Assembly (NCBI GenBank): GCA_964527735.1
Contig: CAZGPG010000004.1
Location: 203,043 to 267,042, forward strand
Direction: 5' to 3'
From: JBEBVQ01 sp964527735
GTDB lineage: Bacteria; Bacteroidota; Bacteroidia; Chitinophagales; Chitinophagaceae
Length of the DNA stretch: 64,000 bases
Each line of letters opens with the position of its first letter. The first letter of the stretch is position 1. Under the pieces are notes generated by a model that saw only the letters and a list, made by a program, of their open reading frames with translations, was not told where the DNA came from and searched no databases. Shown here in pieces: positions 35,430-44,043 of this stretch. The position numbers and the translations under genes are program-made.

Positions 35430-37451
35430 ATGGTGTGTTACAACCTGCCATATAACCTGCGCTACAGTTGCGGCTGTCTGGCCACACTGTTATGGTGTAC
35501 CTGTTTACCGGGGATCTGTTTGCTGTTTTTCGGCAGCATTTCTGCAACGGGACAGCTCCATATGCCGGAAAAGATCAGCACATCGCATTTGCATATGCAG
35601 CATGATTTCAGAAACTATGATTCTTCCGAAATCGGGAAGCTGCTTAAAGACAGTATCCACACAGATCAATCGTCATCTGATGAAGCGCTGATGTTTTATG
35701 AGGATATTTTATTGCAGAGCCGGAAAATAAACTATGGCAGAGGGGCAGGTATTGCATTGTATGGTATGGGGCAGGTTTACTTCAACAGAAGTATGTATCC
35801 GCAGGCTTTTCAGTCCTACCGGGCCGCCGCCGCAATATTCCGGGCGCACAAACTGGAACGGGAGCTCGGAGGGGCATACAACAACATCGCCAATGTATAT
35901 AAAATCCAGGGGGTCACACAACAGGCTGTTTACTATTATTATCTCGCTGCCCGTATTGCTTATACCACCCGCGATAGTATCCTCGTTCCCAATATATACT
36001 ACAATCTGGGGCTCCTCTTTAAATATAGCGAACAGGGTCTTTATTATTTCAAAAAAGCGGAAACACTGGCAAAAAGATATGGAAAACATGAGATGCTGGG
36101 CCTCATCTATATGACAAAAGCGGAGATGCTGGGCAAACAAAAGGAATGGCATGCAGCGCTATCGCTGCTCAACGAGGCAAGTACGCTGGGTAAAGCACAC
36201 AATCTACCGGTAATCCTGTACAAAAACTACCTGCATTATGCCAATCTGTACAACCGGAAAAATGAGCCGGAAAGAGCGCTTGAATATGCTACCAAAGCCA
36301 GGGCACTCAAAGATTCCCTGTCCCTGAGCTTCAAAAATGAATATTTCTGGATGAACCTTTACGACATGCTTATGGGAAATATCCTGGTCAACATGAAAGC
36401 ATACCACCAGGCACAACCCTACCTGATACAAGCGCTCGAAACGGCCACTTCACTGAATATAAAACAGCAAAGGGCAGAAGCGCACAAACTCCTTGCATCG
36501 AACTATGAATATACCGGGAACTATAAAAAGTCCCTGGAGCATCAACGTGTCTACCAGGAGATCCGGGACAGTATAATGAACGAAACGGTAATCAAAAACA
36601 TCAACAACCTGGAAGTAAAATACCGCATAGCAGAGAAGGACCGGGAGATTGCCATTAAAGAAGCCAAGTTAAAGAATAGGGATCTGCTGATCGGCGGTAT
36701 CAGCGCCGGCGGCATATTGCTCATGACCGGGTCTCTCGTGTATTATCGCCATCTGAAGCAGAAACAAAAACTACTCCGCCAACAACAGGAAATCGAAAAG
36801 CTCAAGACACTCATGGCCGGAGAAGAAAAAGAACGGAACCGTATCGCACGGGAACTGCACGATGGTATTATGGTACGGTTCTCCTCCGTAAAAATGAACC
36901 TCGGAGCCATCATGAAACGCTTTCCCCCGATACCACAAATCAACGACCTGAAAGACACCATAACCCAACTGGATAATGCCACACAGGAGCTTAGGAACTC
37001 TGCACACAATCTCATGCCCGATATGCTGCTCAAAGACGGGCTTACCGCTGCCATAAAGTATTTCTGCAACTCAATAACGCCTGATGGTGTTACAGAAATT
37101 ACTTTCCAGCAATACGGAGCAACTCCACATATATTACCCGAATACGAGCTCATGATATACAGAATCGTGCAGGAGCTCGTACAAAATGCGCTTAAATACG
37201 CCAGGGCAAAAACAATCATCATCCAACTGGACAACACCCAGGGTCTTTTCACGATCACAGTGGAAGATAATGGTGAAGGCTTCGATACAAAAAATCTTCT
37301 GTCAGTCCCGGGTTCAGGACTGAACAGCATATGCTCGAGAATCCATGCCATCGGTGGAACAACTGAGGTTATCTCAGCGGCCGGAAGAGGCACAACGATC
37401 TATATTGAAATGGAAATCGTTACTTTACAATCAGATTCATCATTATCATGA
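35430..37451 (+). CDS. TPR-domain sensor histidine kinase (HisKA_3/NarX-like), copy 1
   Basis: A 673-residue membrane kinase. An N-terminal hydrophobic signal or anchor (LATLLWCTCLPGICLLFF) exports about 370 residues of TPR-like helices (YNNIANVYKIQGVTQQAVYYYYLA, YYNLGLLF) to the periplasm. A membrane helix lies at about 420-440 (GGISAGGILLMTGSLVYY), then a coiled coil and the HisKA_3 dimerisation helix with phospho-acceptor His477 in NRIARELHDGIMVRF. The HATPase has QNALKYARA, VEDNGEGFD and GSGLNSICSRIHAIGG. A TAAATTAG box lies at 35417-35424, only 6 bp before the ATG, so the message may be leaderless if that box is the promoter. It precedes its regulator by 38 bp and is divergent from a T9SS cargo gene. 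The signal sensed is unknown. Confidence 0.92.
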   Translation: MVCYNLPYNLRYSCGCLATLLWCTCLPGICLLFFGSISATGQLHMPEKISTSHLHMQHDFRNYDSSEIGKLLKDSIHTDQSSSDEALMFYEDILLQSRKINYGRGAGIALYGMGQVYFNRSMYPQAFQSYRAAAAIFRAHKLERELGGAYNNIANVYKIQGVTQQAVYYYYLAARIAYTTRDSILVPNIYYNLGLLFKYSEQGLYYFKKAETLAKRYGKHEMLGLIYMTKAEMLGKQKEWHAALSLLNEASTLGKAHNLPVILYKNYLHYANLYNRKNEPERALEYATKARALKDSLSLSFKNEYFWMNLYDMLMGNILVNMKAYHQAQPYLIQALETATSLNIKQQRAEAHKLLASNYEYTGNYKKSLEHQRVYQEIRDSIMNETVIKNINNLEVKYRIAEKDREIAIKEAKLKNRDLLIGGISAGGILLMTGSLVYYRHLKQKQKLLRQQQEIEKLKTLMAGEEKERNRIARELHDGIMVRFSSVKMNLGAIMKRFPPIPQINDLKDTITQLDNATQELRNSAHNLMPDMLLKDGLTAAIKYFCNSITPDGVTEITFQQYGATPHILPEYELMIYRIVQELVQNALKYARAKTIIIQLDNTQGLFTITVEDNGEGFDTKNLLSVPGSGLNSICSRIHAIGGTTEVISAAGRGTTIYIEMEIVTLQSDSSLS

Positions 37452-37489
37452 ATGTATTGTAATAAAATATTTATTAAGAATATTCCGTC

Positions 37490-38131
37490 ATGCCTATCAG
37501 AGTTGCTATTATAGATGATCATCCACTGGCTACAACGGGATTGCGTAATATGCTGGCCGGAAATAATGATATCCTCGTAACGGAAAGCTACCATAACGGA
37601 CAAGCCGCTATGGAAGGTCTCCGGCAAAACCAACCGGATGTACTGCTGCTGGATATTTTACTGCCCGATATTAAAGGGGAAGAACTGGCAGCAAAAATTA
37701 AAAACACCTGGCCCGATGTACGTATCATTGCCATCACAAGCCTGGATGCCCCTATCCATATCAAGCTCATGATGCGCAACGGATGTATCGGATACCTGCT
37801 GAAAAATACGGATGTAGATACCCTGATCGAAGCGGTAAAATCGGTTTACCATAATGAAGAATATATAGAGCCTAAGCTCAAAGAGCGGATGATACAGAAT
37901 ATCATTCAATTCCGCCGGAACGACATGAAACCACCGGTGCTTACACGCCGCGAGATAGAGATCCTGCAACTGATCGTAGCGGAGCACACCAACCAGGAAA
38001 TCGCCCAAAAGCTTCATCTGAGCACACGTACGGTTGAAAAACACCGTTTCAGCCTTTTACAGAAACTGGATGTTAAAAATACGGCAGGGCTGGTAAAGAC
38101 GGCTATTGAGTTCGGGTATATTACGAGGTAA
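37490..38131 (+). CDS. LuxR/NarL-family response regulator, partner of the TPR kinases
   Basis: A 213-residue regulator. The receiver domain has the acidic pair Asp9-Asp10 (AIIDDHPLATTGLR), the phosphorylation site Asp55 in VLLLDILLPD, Thr/Ser in IIAITSLDAP and Lys in GYLLKNTD. The output is a LuxR helix-turn-helix (LTRREIEILQLIVAEHTNQEIAQKLHLSTRTVEKHR). It directly follows kinase copy 1 and precedes kinase copy 2, and is the only intact regulator of the locus, so both kinases probably feed into it. The tandem 11-bp operators at 35359-35387 and 43988-44016 are candidate targets (inference). Confidence 0.95.
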   Translation: MPIRVAIIDDHPLATTGLRNMLAGNNDILVTESYHNGQAAMEGLRQNQPDVLLLDILLPDIKGEELAAKIKNTWPDVRIIAITSLDAPIHIKLMMRNGCIGYLLKNTDVDTLIEAVKSVYHNEEYIEPKLKERMIQNIIQFRRNDMKPPVLTRREIEILQLIVAEHTNQEIAQKLHLSTRTVEKHRFSLLQKLDVKNTAGLVKTAIEFGYITR

Positions 38132-38229
38132 ATTCATTCCCCTGACAGCCGGAATATCGTGAAGTATGGAAGTGAACATTTGAAATGCACCCACAGAATC
38201 GTTGCGGTAAGTTCCCTAAATTAGCAAAA

Positions 38230-40239
38230 ATGGCGTGCTATCACCTGCTATATTACCTGCGCTGCAGTTGCGGCTCCCTGGCCACGCTGTTATTGTGTAC
38301 TTGTATCCGGGGAATATGTTTGCTGTTTTGCAGCAGCATTCCCGCAGCAGGACAGCTGCATGTGCCGGAAGAAATAACAAGCGCTCCCCTGCATGTACAA
38401 CATGACTTCAGCAATTACGACACTTCCGGGATCCTGAAGCTGTTTATAGACAGCCTTCATCTCCAGGACGCTCATTCTGATGAAGCGGTGGCATTTTTTG
38501 AAGACCTCCTGTTCCATAGCCGGAAGATCAATTATGGAAGGGGAGCGGGGATGGCTCTTTATGCCATCGGGAACATCTATACCAATAAAGGTATGTATCT
38601 CCGTTCCGCTGAAGTTTTCCGCGCAGCAGCAGCCATATTCCGGGAATATAAAATAGAAAACCTGCTCGGACAGGTGTATAACAATCTGGCTAATGCCTAT
38701 AAGATCCAGGGATATACGCAGCTATCGGCTTATTACTATTACTTATCCCTCAGAATAGCTTATAATACACAGGACAGCTCCTCTATCCCTCATATCTGTT
38801 ACAACCTGGCCACTGTTTTTAAACACAGAGGGCAAGGCCTTTATTATCTCGAAAGAGCCGAACCACTGGCAAAAAAATATAAGCAATATCACCTGCTGGG
38901 GCTGATACTGATCGCAAAAACAAATAAGCTACAAGACAAAAAGGAATGGGAACAGGTAGAAGCAAAGTTAGACGAGGTGATGCTATTGGGGCAAACGCAC
39001 GAACTAACCGACATCTTATACCAGGTCAATCTGCAATATGCTTCGCTGAATATTCAGAAAGAAAAACCGGATCAGGCGCTGCAATATCTTAATAAAGCAA
39101 AAAAAATACTGGACCAGCTTTCAGCCGGTAACCGGCAGTATCATTTCGGGATGGGCAACTGGTATGGGATGATGGGGAGCGTATTGTTTAACCTGAAGCA
39201 ATATCATGAATCGAAATCCTACCTGACCCGGGCCATAGAGATCACTACGCAAATGAACATCAAAAACCAGATGTCAGAAGCACATAAATTAATGTCTTTC
39301 GCATGCGAGTACACAGGAAATTATGCAAAAGCATTGGCACATCAGCGAACACACCAGGAGATCCAGGACAGCTTAATGAATGAAACCGTGATCAGAAGCA
39401 TCAACGACCTGGAGGTAAAGTACCGCACGGCAGAAAAAGACCAGGAGCTGATACGCAAACAACTGGAACTGGAGCAACGCAATGTCCTGATCAGTGGTAT
39501 TACACTTGGTTTCATCCTCCTGATCGCAGGCTCTGTAGTCTATTACCGCCACATCAGACAAAAACAGAAACTACTCCGCCAGCAACAGGAAATTGAACAA
39601 CTGAAAGCGCTGATGACCGGAGAAGAAAAAGAAAGGAACCGCATCGCACGGGAGTTGCACGATGGCATTATGGTACGGTTCTCTTCCGTAAAAATGAACC
39701 TCGGGGCCCTCATGAAATATATGCCGGACATCCCCCAGACCAAAGCCCTGCAGGATACCATAACACAACTTGATGACGCTACCCACGAACTGAGAACATC
39801 GGCCCATAACCTGATGCCTGATATGCTGCTCCGGAGCGGGCTTAGCGCCGCTATCCGGTATTTCTGCAATTCCCTGTTGCCCGACGAAACAACCGAAATA
39901 CGCTTCCAGCAATACGGATCACCGCCCGCTTTTATGCCGGAGTATGAGCTGATGCTGTACCGTATTGTGCAGGAGCTGATACAGAATGCGCTCAAATATG
40001 CTGAAGCAAATCGTATTATTGTACAACTGGATCACACCGGAGATCTGTTCACGATCACGGTAGAAGACGAAGGAAAAGGATTTGACCCGGCAGCGCTTGC
40101 ACAAACCCCCGGATCGGGATTAAACAGCATCCGGTCGCGTATCAAAGCAATCGGCGGTATTACAGAAGTACAATCCGCTCCCGGTAAAGGAACTACTGTA
40201 TATATTGAGCTGGAAGTTGCTTCTTTACAAACAAGTTGA
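38230..40239 (+). CDS. TPR-domain sensor histidine kinase (HisKA_3), tandem paralogue copy 2
   Basis: A 669-residue paralogue of the kinase at 35430 with the same plan: exported TPR region, one membrane helix (GITLGFILLIAGSVVYYRH), HisKA_3 with His477 in NRIARELHDGIMVRF, and a HATPase with QNALKYAEA and VEDEGKGFD. I chose the ATG at 38230 by alignment with MVCYNLPY of copy 1; the frame opens 15 codons earlier. The similarity continues upstream of the ATG (GCGGTAAGTT, CTAAATTAGCA), so the duplication included the promoter region. The periplasmic half is more diverged than the kinase half, suggesting a changed signal. The regulator that should follow is only a remnant (40262-40367). Confidence 0.92.
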   Translation: MACYHLLYYLRCSCGSLATLLLCTCIRGICLLFCSSIPAAGQLHVPEEITSAPLHVQHDFSNYDTSGILKLFIDSLHLQDAHSDEAVAFFEDLLFHSRKINYGRGAGMALYAIGNIYTNKGMYLRSAEVFRAAAAIFREYKIENLLGQVYNNLANAYKIQGYTQLSAYYYYLSLRIAYNTQDSSSIPHICYNLATVFKHRGQGLYYLERAEPLAKKYKQYHLLGLILIAKTNKLQDKKEWEQVEAKLDEVMLLGQTHELTDILYQVNLQYASLNIQKEKPDQALQYLNKAKKILDQLSAGNRQYHFGMGNWYGMMGSVLFNLKQYHESKSYLTRAIEITTQMNIKNQMSEAHKLMSFACEYTGNYAKALAHQRTHQEIQDSLMNETVIRSINDLEVKYRTAEKDQELIRKQLELEQRNVLISGITLGFILLIAGSVVYYRHIRQKQKLLRQQQEIEQLKALMTGEEKERNRIARELHDGIMVRFSSVKMNLGALMKYMPDIPQTKALQDTITQLDDATHELRTSAHNLMPDMLLRSGLSAAIRYFCNSLLPDETTEIRFQQYGSPPAFMPEYELMLYRIVQELIQNALKYAEANRIIVQLDHTGDLFTITVEDEGKGFDPAALAQTPGSGLNSIRSRIKAIGGITEVQSAPGKGTTVYIELEVASLQTS

Positions 40240-40261
40240 TTATTCATCAAAAACATCCCCC

Positions 40262-40367
40262 ATGCCTGCCAGCGTTGCTATTGTGGATGATCATCCGCCG
40301 GCAATGACGATATTCAGGTAACGGAAAGCTACCACAATGTAATGTCCTGTCCGCTATGGAAGGGTTG
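40262..40367 (+). pseudogene. Remnant of a duplicated LuxR-type response regulator gene
   Basis: From the ATG at 40262 the sequence encodes PASVAIVDDHPPAMTIFR and then stops. It parallels PIRVAIIDDHPLATTGLR of the intact regulator at 37490. After an internal deletion of about 30 bp the DNA again matches the intact gene out of frame (GTAACGGAAAGCTACCA and CCGCTATGGAAGG are shared). Everything after about codon 42 is missing. It sits 22 bp after kinase copy 2, in the position the regulator occupies after copy 1. It is therefore the decayed end of a tandem kinase-regulator duplication. Confidence 0.88.
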
Positions 40368-40375
40368 CCATGCCG

Positions 40376-40996
40376 TTACCGGCTACCCTTTTTAGCCGAA
40401 CCTTTTTCCTTGTAACCACTTTGTAATCGTTCGGGTACCAGCAGGCCACTTACAGAGATATCCACTTCATGAAAAAAAGCCCCCCGGATAAGTCGCGGTA
40501 CCCGGATTTTATGTACGTCGGTATTGGTAGTGAATGCACAGGTAATGGATATTTCACCTTTTCGCACAACGGCCGTACCGGGAAGTTTCACCTGGTTACC
40601 TGTGCCTCTGATCGTAAGTATACCCTCTGTTTCGACCTGATAAGTGCCATCCTGTCCCGGATTTATTGCCGACAGATTTATGATACGGCCTTTATAAGCC
40701 GCCGTAGGGTACTGTTCGGTACTCATGTAGAATCCGTTGAAACGGCGCCCTATAGCTGAATCATACTGGTCGGGCTGATATTCATTCTGAAACAGGAATC
40801 CGGCGACCGGCACTTCGAAAAAGATATCCCCTGTTGCAAGATCGAGCGTTCCCGTCAGTTGATTATTGGTTGCGTGCAACATACGCATGGGAGCAGCTAC
40901 CGAGAAAGAAACTTCGCCGTTTTTTACCACATACCGGCGGGCAAACGAGGATAGGGCAAACAGGGTCAATCCTGCGATAATTATTATTTTTTTCAT
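40376..40996 (-). CDS. YceI-like periplasmic protein
   Basis: A 206-residue exported protein: signal peptide KKIIIIAGLTLFALSSFARR, then a YceI-like lipocalin fold with GEVSFSVAAPMRMLHATNNQLTG at the start, a FNGFYMSTEQYPTAAYKGRI segment equivalent to the FFDVENHPEA region of classical YceI, and VHKIRVPRLIRG. No lipobox. It is more divergent than the YceI lipoprotein at 31297. Its basic tail (YKEKGSAKKGSR) is unusual. It lies just downstream of the T9SS cargo gene at 41030-43645 on the same strand (33 bp), so the two may be co-transcribed. Confidence 0.8.
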   Translation of the reverse strand: MKKIIIIAGLTLFALSSFARRYVVKNGEVSFSVAAPMRMLHATNNQLTGTLDLATGDIFFEVPVAGFLFQNEYQPDQYDSAIGRRFNGFYMSTEQYPTAAYKGRIINLSAINPGQDGTYQVETEGILTIRGTGNQVKLPGTAVVRKGEISITCAFTTNTDVHKIRVPRLIRGAFFHEVDISVSGLLVPERLQSGYKEKGSAKKGSR

Positions 40997-41029
40997 TGGT
41001 TTGATTTTAATGTTTTTTTACAAACATGA

Positions 41030-43645
41030 TTATCGTATCAGCATGAGATCTCCCTGTTTTTGGTATATATGATGCTGTGTGCCCAGCTCTATTTCCATCT
41101 GATACATATAGGTGCCCATATCGGTGGCGTTTCCCATATAGGTTCCGTCCCATCCGACGGAAGGATCCGACCCGGTATGAGCATAGATCCGTTGTCCCCA
41201 TCGGTTAAAAATATAGAGCTGATAGATGCGTACCGGGCATCCGGGTTCCACTATCGGCCGGAAGATGTCGTTTTTGCCGTCTCCGTTGGGGGAGAATGCA
41301 CCTGGCATCTCTACGATGCAGTCACAAAGCTCATACTCTATATGTACGGTATCTGTGGCACTGCACGGAGCCTGGATCAGCGTAATGGTATACATGCCTG
41401 TTTCCTGTGCGATGAGGGTGGGGCCGGCACTGCCGTTGCTCCACCTGACTCCGGTATTTGCAGGAATATCCGGTTTCAGCGCTACCCAAACCGGCGCATC
41501 TTTGCAAACAAATACATCTTCTCCGAGATCGGGATGCAGGTAAATATATGTTAGCAGGATCGTGTCGGCCGCTACACAACGTTCTCTGCTTACTGTTACG
41601 GAGTAGGTACCGGATCCGGTGACCTCGTAGCCGGGATTAAGGCTACCGTCCTGCCAGACAGCAGTTGCATCATCGAAGGGTATCTGCAGCACAATCAATG
41701 ATCCGTCACAGATGGTTGTGTCTGCACCGAGATCAAACGTTATATCCACAGGGCGTATTAAAAAACTGTCCGTCTGCCGGCGACAAGAAATCGTACTGAT
41801 AAGATAATATTCCCCGGGCTCCGTAACAATGCGCAAAGTATCCGCACTACCGTCATCCCATCTATACGAGGAGAAACCCGCCGGCGCCGTCAGTACCATG
41901 TATTCCTCATTGGAGCAGAGTGTGGTGTCGGAGGTTAGGTTAGTAACCTCAATCTCCGATGGAGCGACAAAAAAGCTGTCTGTCCGTGACCGGCAAAATG
42001 TTTCGCTGATCAGATAATACGTTCCTGTATCACTAATGGTACGTATGGTATCTGTGGAGTTGTCATCCCAAATATAGTATTCAAACCCTGCCGGCACAGA
42101 GAAAAACAGTGGCTCGCCGTCTGCGCAGATAACCGTGTCTGTCCGTTCCTGCAATGTGTCGCGTTTTTCTACCTGCACAACAAAAGAATCCATCCGGTAA
42201 TCACAGAAATCCATTCCGAGCACCGTATATACTCCGGTTGTTGTCAATATTCTTGTACTGTCCGTAGCGCCGTCGTTCCACAGATAAGATGTATATCCCG
42301 GCGGAGCATATACAGTGATGCCACCCTGATCGTCACAGATCAGCGTATCCAGCACTTTGGCGAAGGCCGTATCAGGCGGGAGCGGGAAAACCACATCCGC
42401 CGGCAACGCCATAATAAGGTCGCTGTTGTGCATCAGATCTATCGCGGAATCTTCATACTGACAAGTGGTTCCCGAAAGATTGGGTTGATTGATACGATGC
42501 AGATACGGAATATATTCCTCCGTGATGTAAATCGTATCGTTATACAGCTTGAAGTAGTTTCCCTCGGATACTGACGGCATACTGGCTATAAATTGCCGGG
42601 AGGACGCTATGGCCAGCGAATCATAGCTGGTTACATCGAACTGCAGCAGATCGTTGTTTCCGGTTATGACATTGTATTCACAGGTGTACAATTTGGAATT
42701 GTCGGGAGAGAAGATCGAGTGATAAGACTGGAGATCGTTTTCCACCTCTATAGCATCGCTCACCTGCCCGGTAGCGGGGTCGAACTTAGCCAGCAGGAGT
42801 CCGTTCCAGGGAGTACCTACTCCTACCATACAGGCAGGGACATAACTGGCAATCGTCAGCATACTGCGGTCGGGGGAAACCGCCATGCCCCCCATAAGGT
42901 ATGCGCCTGTCTGGACCTCAATGGTAAATTGCAGCGGAGTGCCAAACAGCCAGATGGTAATGGTCGCTGTATATAACGGTCCTCTTCCCTGTTTCTGCTG
43001 TCCTGTCGTGGAAATCACCGGATTGGGGTTGACGCCGTTTCGCGTTATGTGATATGCCTTGAATATGGGATCACGGGCAGTATGTACCAGCAGCCATACA
43101 TCGCAATTATTACCGGGAATAGCAATCATGGCTTCGCTCAGCGAATCTGCATCCAGCAGGATGTCCATGCGGTTAGGGTCCACATCTCCCAGCCCGCCGT
43201 CCTCGTCCATATCTACAATCGAATAAAAAAGCTGCTGATCGGTACCGATAGGGTCAAGTGTAAATACATAGTATTTCCCGGGGGAATCAATAAAAGGAAC
43301 AATAACCACTCCCTGGGTCGTGGAGCCTTGTGTATTACCCAATAAAGTGCTGCCGTTGGGCATATGCTGGTGGTTGCGGTTCCATACGCCGCCCTCGCCG
43401 GCAGCATAAAACAAGAGCTCACCGGTAGTGGTTGAGGATACAGAAGCGCAGCCCTCAAAGGTGGATATGCCGGATTGGAAAATCGTCGGGCCGCCGTTAG
43501 TAAATGAAAGCCCGAAATTATCGCCGAATGTCCAGTTGGCATTTGCATTCAGAAATTCCTGCCGCTGATTATAATACTGCGCAACAAGATGAGCGGAATA
43601 CAGAAAGAACATTGAGAAAAGAAGAATGTAGGGTTTCAATTTCAT
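41030..43645 (-). CDS. T9SS-secreted protein with type B (CHU_C/gliding-associated) sorting domain
   Basis: An 871-residue secreted protein. Signal peptide KLKPYILLFSMFFLYSAHLVAQ starts at the ATG at 43645. Residues about 25-410 match the N-terminal propeller-like domain of the product at 33294-35288. Next come about five PKD/Ig-like modules of roughly 75 residues with the theme YxWxDGSTDTxRxxxxxGxYYL (for example SSYRWDDGSADTLRIV). The C-terminal type B domain shows PGAFSPNGDGKNDIFRP, IFNRWGQRIY and GWDGTYMGN. Type B domains direct proteins to T9SS, in some species as polymers or via partner proteins. The operator-promoter module lies about 300 bp upstream (43951-44019), leaving a long leader. 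Confidence 0.9.
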   Translation of the reverse strand: MKLKPYILLFSMFFLYSAHLVAQYYNQRQEFLNANANWTFGDNFGLSFTNGGPTIFQSGISTFEGCASVSSTTTGELLFYAAGEGGVWNRNHQHMPNGSTLLGNTQGSTTQGVVIVPFIDSPGKYYVFTLDPIGTDQQLFYSIVDMDEDGGLGDVDPNRMDILLDADSLSEAMIAIPGNNCDVWLLVHTARDPIFKAYHITRNGVNPNPVISTTGQQKQGRGPLYTATITIWLFGTPLQFTIEVQTGAYLMGGMAVSPDRSMLTIASYVPACMVGVGTPWNGLLLAKFDPATGQVSDAIEVENDLQSYHSIFSPDNSKLYTCEYNVITGNNDLLQFDVTSYDSLAIASSRQFIASMPSVSEGNYFKLYNDTIYITEEYIPYLHRINQPNLSGTTCQYEDSAIDLMHNSDLIMALPADVVFPLPPDTAFAKVLDTLICDDQGGITVYAPPGYTSYLWNDGATDSTRILTTTGVYTVLGMDFCDYRMDSFVVQVEKRDTLQERTDTVICADGEPLFFSVPAGFEYYIWDDNSTDTIRTISDTGTYYLISETFCRSRTDSFFVAPSEIEVTNLTSDTTLCSNEEYMVLTAPAGFSSYRWDDGSADTLRIVTEPGEYYLISTISCRRQTDSFLIRPVDITFDLGADTTICDGSLIVLQIPFDDATAVWQDGSLNPGYEVTGSGTYSVTVSRERCVAADTILLTYIYLHPDLGEDVFVCKDAPVWVALKPDIPANTGVRWSNGSAGPTLIAQETGMYTITLIQAPCSATDTVHIEYELCDCIVEMPGAFSPNGDGKNDIFRPIVEPGCPVRIYQLYIFNRWGQRIYAHTGSDPSVGWDGTYMGNATDMGTYMYQMEIELGTQHHIYQKQGDLMLIR

Positions 43646-44043
43646 AATGTTGTTTTTAAGTGTATTATGAATCGTTTTTAGCAAAGGCGGGTGAATAATC
43701 CTTAAAATTATTATGCATATGCGTTTATTATTAGATACACCTGTATTATAGTTGAAATGATAATGCGGTGTATCATATCATATACAAAGACCTTGATCCG
43801 GGATGATTCCTGTTTTTTATTTTTGGCAACAGCATTGTCCTTCGGCAACAGACCGTAAAAGCCGGTTGCTGAAAGTGGAGCCACAAACACATGAAATACC
43901 CACAAATCTCTGTATACCATTTCTTCTCATCTCAGTGAATACAGCATCAACAAATTTAAATAGTATGTCGACGTCTCCGGTTCATACAAATACGTACTTT
44001 ATACAAAATACGTATTTATACTACCTGCCCGTGATCTCCATAT
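43646..44043. other. Long leader/intergenic region of the type B cargo gene
   Basis: A gap of 398 bp. It contains the promoter module at 43951-44019 and an 8-bp inverted repeat GATACACC (43734-43741)/GGTGTATC (43767-43774). A 69-codon leftward frame (43711-43920) starts 31 bp from the TAnnTTTG box, the same distance at which copy A places its cargo ATG. That frame (MVYRDLWVFHVFVAPLSATG...) resembles nothing I know. It may be a leader peptide, a relic of a gene that once sat at this promoter, or chance. Confidence 0.4.
43951..44019 (-). promoter_or_regulatory. Operator-promoter module (copy B)
   Basis: Direct repeats AAATACGTACT (43988) and AAATACGTATT (44006) are 18 bp apart, next to GGTTCATAC (43979-43987). 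Then exactly 20 bp lead to CAAATTTA (43951-43958), leftward TAAATTTG, a TAnnTTTG match. Every element and spacing matches the module at 35322-35390. It lies 25 bp beyond the stop of the UbiA-like gene and faces the type B cargo gene. Confidence 0.75.
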
